From: Gammaproteobacteria bacterium
Lineage (GTDB): Bacteria; Pseudomonadota; Gammaproteobacteria; Chromatiales; Chromatiaceae
DNA length: 42,921 bases
Reading direction: 5' to 3'
NCBI GenBank assembly: GCA_024510845.1
Contig: JANEMA010000012.1
Location: 1 to 42,921, forward strand
Shown in pieces: positions 40,842 to 42,921 of this stretch. Each line of letters opens with the position of its first letter. The first letter of the stretch is position 1. Both the position numbers and the translations under genes were made by a program. The notes under the pieces are model-generated. The model was given only the letters and a program-made list of their open reading frames with translations. It did no database searches and was not told the origin of the DNA.

Positions 40842-41226
40842 GACCTGTGGCAGACCTGAAATCCAAGCGCGCAGTCTAGCATGCCCGCACCACCTTCCAA
40901 CCTTCTGCCAGGCTGACCACATCCCGGATCATGGAAACCCCTGATGTATTTTCACAATGATAAAATTACGCAAGGAGACAAGGTCTCACCGGACATTCCA
41001 AGAGTTGGCGGTATCAGGAAAGCACAAGCTGGCACAGGCAGTCACCATTGCCCCCCTCGGCTTCGAGGGTTGTTTCCACACTAAAATCTCCCCTGCGGTT
41101 GCCATTGCGAAAGGCCATGTCGATCCATGGTGGGGCGCTCCCCGGGGCGCACCTTTGCTAGGATGCAAATCTGGTTCCCACCCAATGGGCCAAACGAAGA
41201 ATCACAAAACCAACAAGGGAAACACC
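40842..41226 (+). other. Long structured leader between dcd and nhaD
   Basis: 385 bases without a convincing gene. Several potential hairpins occur on the plus strand: CCCTCG-GCTT-CGAGGG (41054-41069) followed by TTGTTT, a CCATG/CATGG pair near 41122, and a GCGC-CCCC/GGGG-GC stack near 41140. The arrangement resembles a structured 5' leader of nhaD, but it matches no riboswitch I can recognise by eye. The dcd promoter must also lie here. Confidence 0.4.
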
Positions 41227-42744
41227 ATGAAGCCATACGCCACGGAGCCCCACACACTCACCTCCCTTCCAGGACACTGCCGGCACTTCCTCTGGGTACT
41301 GATCCCGGCCCTGTTCCCCGGCCTGGCCCTGGCCTCGACCGGCGGCGAAGGCATGAACTTCACCAGCCACTGGGCTGGCTATCTCTCAGTGGGCGTCTTC
41401 ATCCTGGCCTACGCTCTGGTGATCGGCGAGGAATCGCTGCACCTGCGCAAATCCAAGCCGGTGATCGTCGCCGCCGGTATCATCTGGACCCTGGTAGCCA
41501 TTGTGTTTACCCAGACCGGCGACACCCATACCGCCGAAGAGGCCGTACGCCACAACCTGCTGGAGTTCGCCGAGCTGTTCCTCTTCCTGCTCGCCGCGAT
41601 GACCTACATCAATACCATGGAGGAGCGTGGAATCTTCGATACCCTGCGTATCTGGCTGATCTCACGAGGATTCTCGCTGCGCACCATCTACTGGCTGACC
41701 GGCCTGCTGGCATTCTTCATTTCACCGGTCGCCGACAACCTGACCACCGCCCTGCTGATGGCCACCGTAGCCATGGCCGTTGGCGGCAGCAATCACCGCT
41801 TCGTGGTAGTGGCCTGCATCAACATCGTGGTCGCCGCCAACGCTGGCGGCGCCTTCTCGCCCTTCGGTGACATCACCACCCTGATGGTCTGGCAGAAAGG
41901 CATGGTCACCTTCCACGAATTCTTCGCCCTGTTCATCCCTTCGGTGGTCAATTGGCTGGTGCCCGCAACCATCATGTCAATGGTGGTCTCCCAGGAACAG
42001 CCCGAACCGGTGAAGGCGGGCGAGGCCCCACTCAAGCACGGCGCCTGGGTGGTGGTCGGCCTGTTCGTGCTGACCATCGTCATGGCCGTATCGGCCCACA
42101 ACTTCCTGCACATGCCGCCGGTACTGGGCATGATGACCGGCCTGGGATTCCTGAAGTTCTACGGCTACTACCTCAAGCGCCGCGGCTCACGTATCGAAAA
42201 ACGCGAATACCTGGGAGAACAGGGTCTGAACCTCGAGGGAACACCCGAGGCACCCACCACCCACGACCGCGGTGACGCACATTTCAACGTCTTCCTAGCC
42301 ATGGAACGCGCCGAGTGGGACACACTGATGTTCTTCTACGGCATCATCCTGTGCGTCGGCGGCCTGGGCACCTTGGGCTACCTGGGAATGATCTCGGAGC
42401 TCATCTACACCGACTTGGGCGCAACCACCGCCAACATCTTGGTCGGTGTACTCTCGGCCATCGTGGACAACATCCCGGTGATGTTCGCCGTGCTGGCCAT
42501 GGGACCCGACATGTCGCACGGCCAGTGGCTGCTGGTCACCCTCACCGCTGGCGTAGGCGGCTCCCTGCTGTCCATCGGCTCCGCGGCCGGTGTGGCTGTC
42601 ATGGGCCAGGCCCGCGGCATCTACACCTTCTTCGCCCATATGAAATGGACCTGGGCCATCACCCTGGGCTACATCGCCAGCATCTGGGTGCACTTCGTAC
42701 TCAACGAGCACCTGTTCCACGTCGTGGGGCCGATGATGGACTGA
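41227..42744 (+). CDS. nhaD: Na+/H+ antiporter NhaD
   Basis: 505 residues with about 12 membrane helices, of the NhaD/ArsB-like ion transporter superfamily. Conserved pieces include ISPVADNLTTALLMATVAMAVG, NAGGAFSPFGDITTLMVWQ and AIVDNIPVMFAVLAM. It exchanges cytoplasmic Na+ (or Li+) for H+ and is common in marine, saline or alkaline gammaproteobacteria. The ATG at 41227 has AAGGGA upstream; the first hydrophobic segment ends PGLALAS and may be cleaved. The 177 bases that follow show no gene. Confidence 0.94.
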   Translation: MKPYATEPHTLTSLPGHCRHFLWVLIPALFPGLALASTGGEGMNFTSHWAGYLSVGVFILAYALVIGEESLHLRKSKPVIVAAGIIWTLVAIVFTQTGDTHTAEEAVRHNLLEFAELFLFLLAAMTYINTMEERGIFDTLRIWLISRGFSLRTIYWLTGLLAFFISPVADNLTTALLMATVAMAVGGSNHRFVVVACINIVVAANAGGAFSPFGDITTLMVWQKGMVTFHEFFALFIPSVVNWLVPATIMSMVVSQEQPEPVKAGEAPLKHGAWVVVGLFVLTIVMAVSAHNFLHMPPVLGMMTGLGFLKFYGYYLKRRGSRIEKREYLGEQGLNLEGTPEAPTTHDRGDAHFNVFLAMERAEWDTLMFFYGIILCVGGLGTLGYLGMISELIYTDLGATTANILVGVLSAIVDNIPVMFAVLAMGPDMSHGQWLLVTLTAGVGGSLLSIGSAAGVAVMGQARGIYTFFAHMKWTWAITLGYIASIWVHFVLNEHLFHVVGPMMD

Positions 42745-42921
42745 CCGGGAAACTCCACCCCTCATGACGGGGCCAGGGCAGTGTCTCGCAACCGCTACCC
42801 CACCAGTTTCCATTGCGCCTCCAGATCCAGGCCAAGAAACAGAATCTGGTTGTCTCACACCACTCCAGGCACTCAAGGAATGGCAGAACAATCAGCCGGA
42901 TTATTTGTGAAAGAAACATAT

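Overview
This window looks like chromosomal core DNA of a GC-rich gammaproteobacterium, most likely a Chromatiales-type (purple-sulfur or sulfur-oxidiser-like) lineage. The evidence is gammaproteobacterial synteny: bamD diverging from rluD-pgeF-...-clpB; sucC-sucD-nadE-glnB; glyA-nrdR-ribD; arsC-wrbA-DUF2069-hda; and perM-pgsA-like-DUF2066 beside purM-purN. Other supports are a FabA-type dehydratase, a Hda with a clamp-binding N-terminus and a CIRCE element in front of groES. The assignment is inferred from gene order and protein character, not from a search.

Layout. 1-2140: the first codons of groES (minus strand) with a CIRCE operator and promoter, a Sel1-repeat protein, a secreted Pro/Tyr-rich protein and an IS30-type transposase remnant. 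2140-7700: minus-strand block rluD, pgeF, gcvR-like, def, clpB, the last with its own sigma32-type promoter. 7990-13070: bamD, then glnB, nadE, sucD, sucC. 13180-14810: a wrecked pilS gene, then an intact pilA with a well-matched sigma54 promoter. 14930-18610: IS5-type remnant, ribD, a broken and truncated nrdR, glyA and three tRNAs (Pro, Arg, His). 18890-24300: second IS5-type remnant, folD, ettA, scraps that look like lapG/lapD, and proS. 24600-29860: fabA, then an oxidative-stress block (DUF3501, Fe-S oxidoreductase, rubrerythrin, OxyR operator, oxyR) and cpdA. 29858-32991: an envelope operon of TlpA-like and CPFC thioredoxin-like proteins, a TolC-type outer-membrane protein and an HlyD-type adaptor, with no inner-membrane pump. 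33679-42744: arsC, wrbA, DUF2069, hda; perM, pgsA-like, DUF2066; purM, purN, dcd; nhaD.

Two themes stand out. First, gene decay: pilS and nrdR are clear pseudogenes, lapG/lapD are possibly present only as scraps, and all three transposase remnants are inactive fragments. This suggests relaxed selection on surface and biofilm control, for example in a host-associated or recently bottlenecked lineage. Second, regulatory sites are readable: CIRCE at groES, sigma32 at clpB, sigma54 at pilA and a four-element OxyR operator in front of rubrerythrin. The OxyR operator ties the rubrerythrin, Fe-S oxidoreductase and DUF3501 genes to peroxide sensing. It is the best candidate here for a poorly described functional system.
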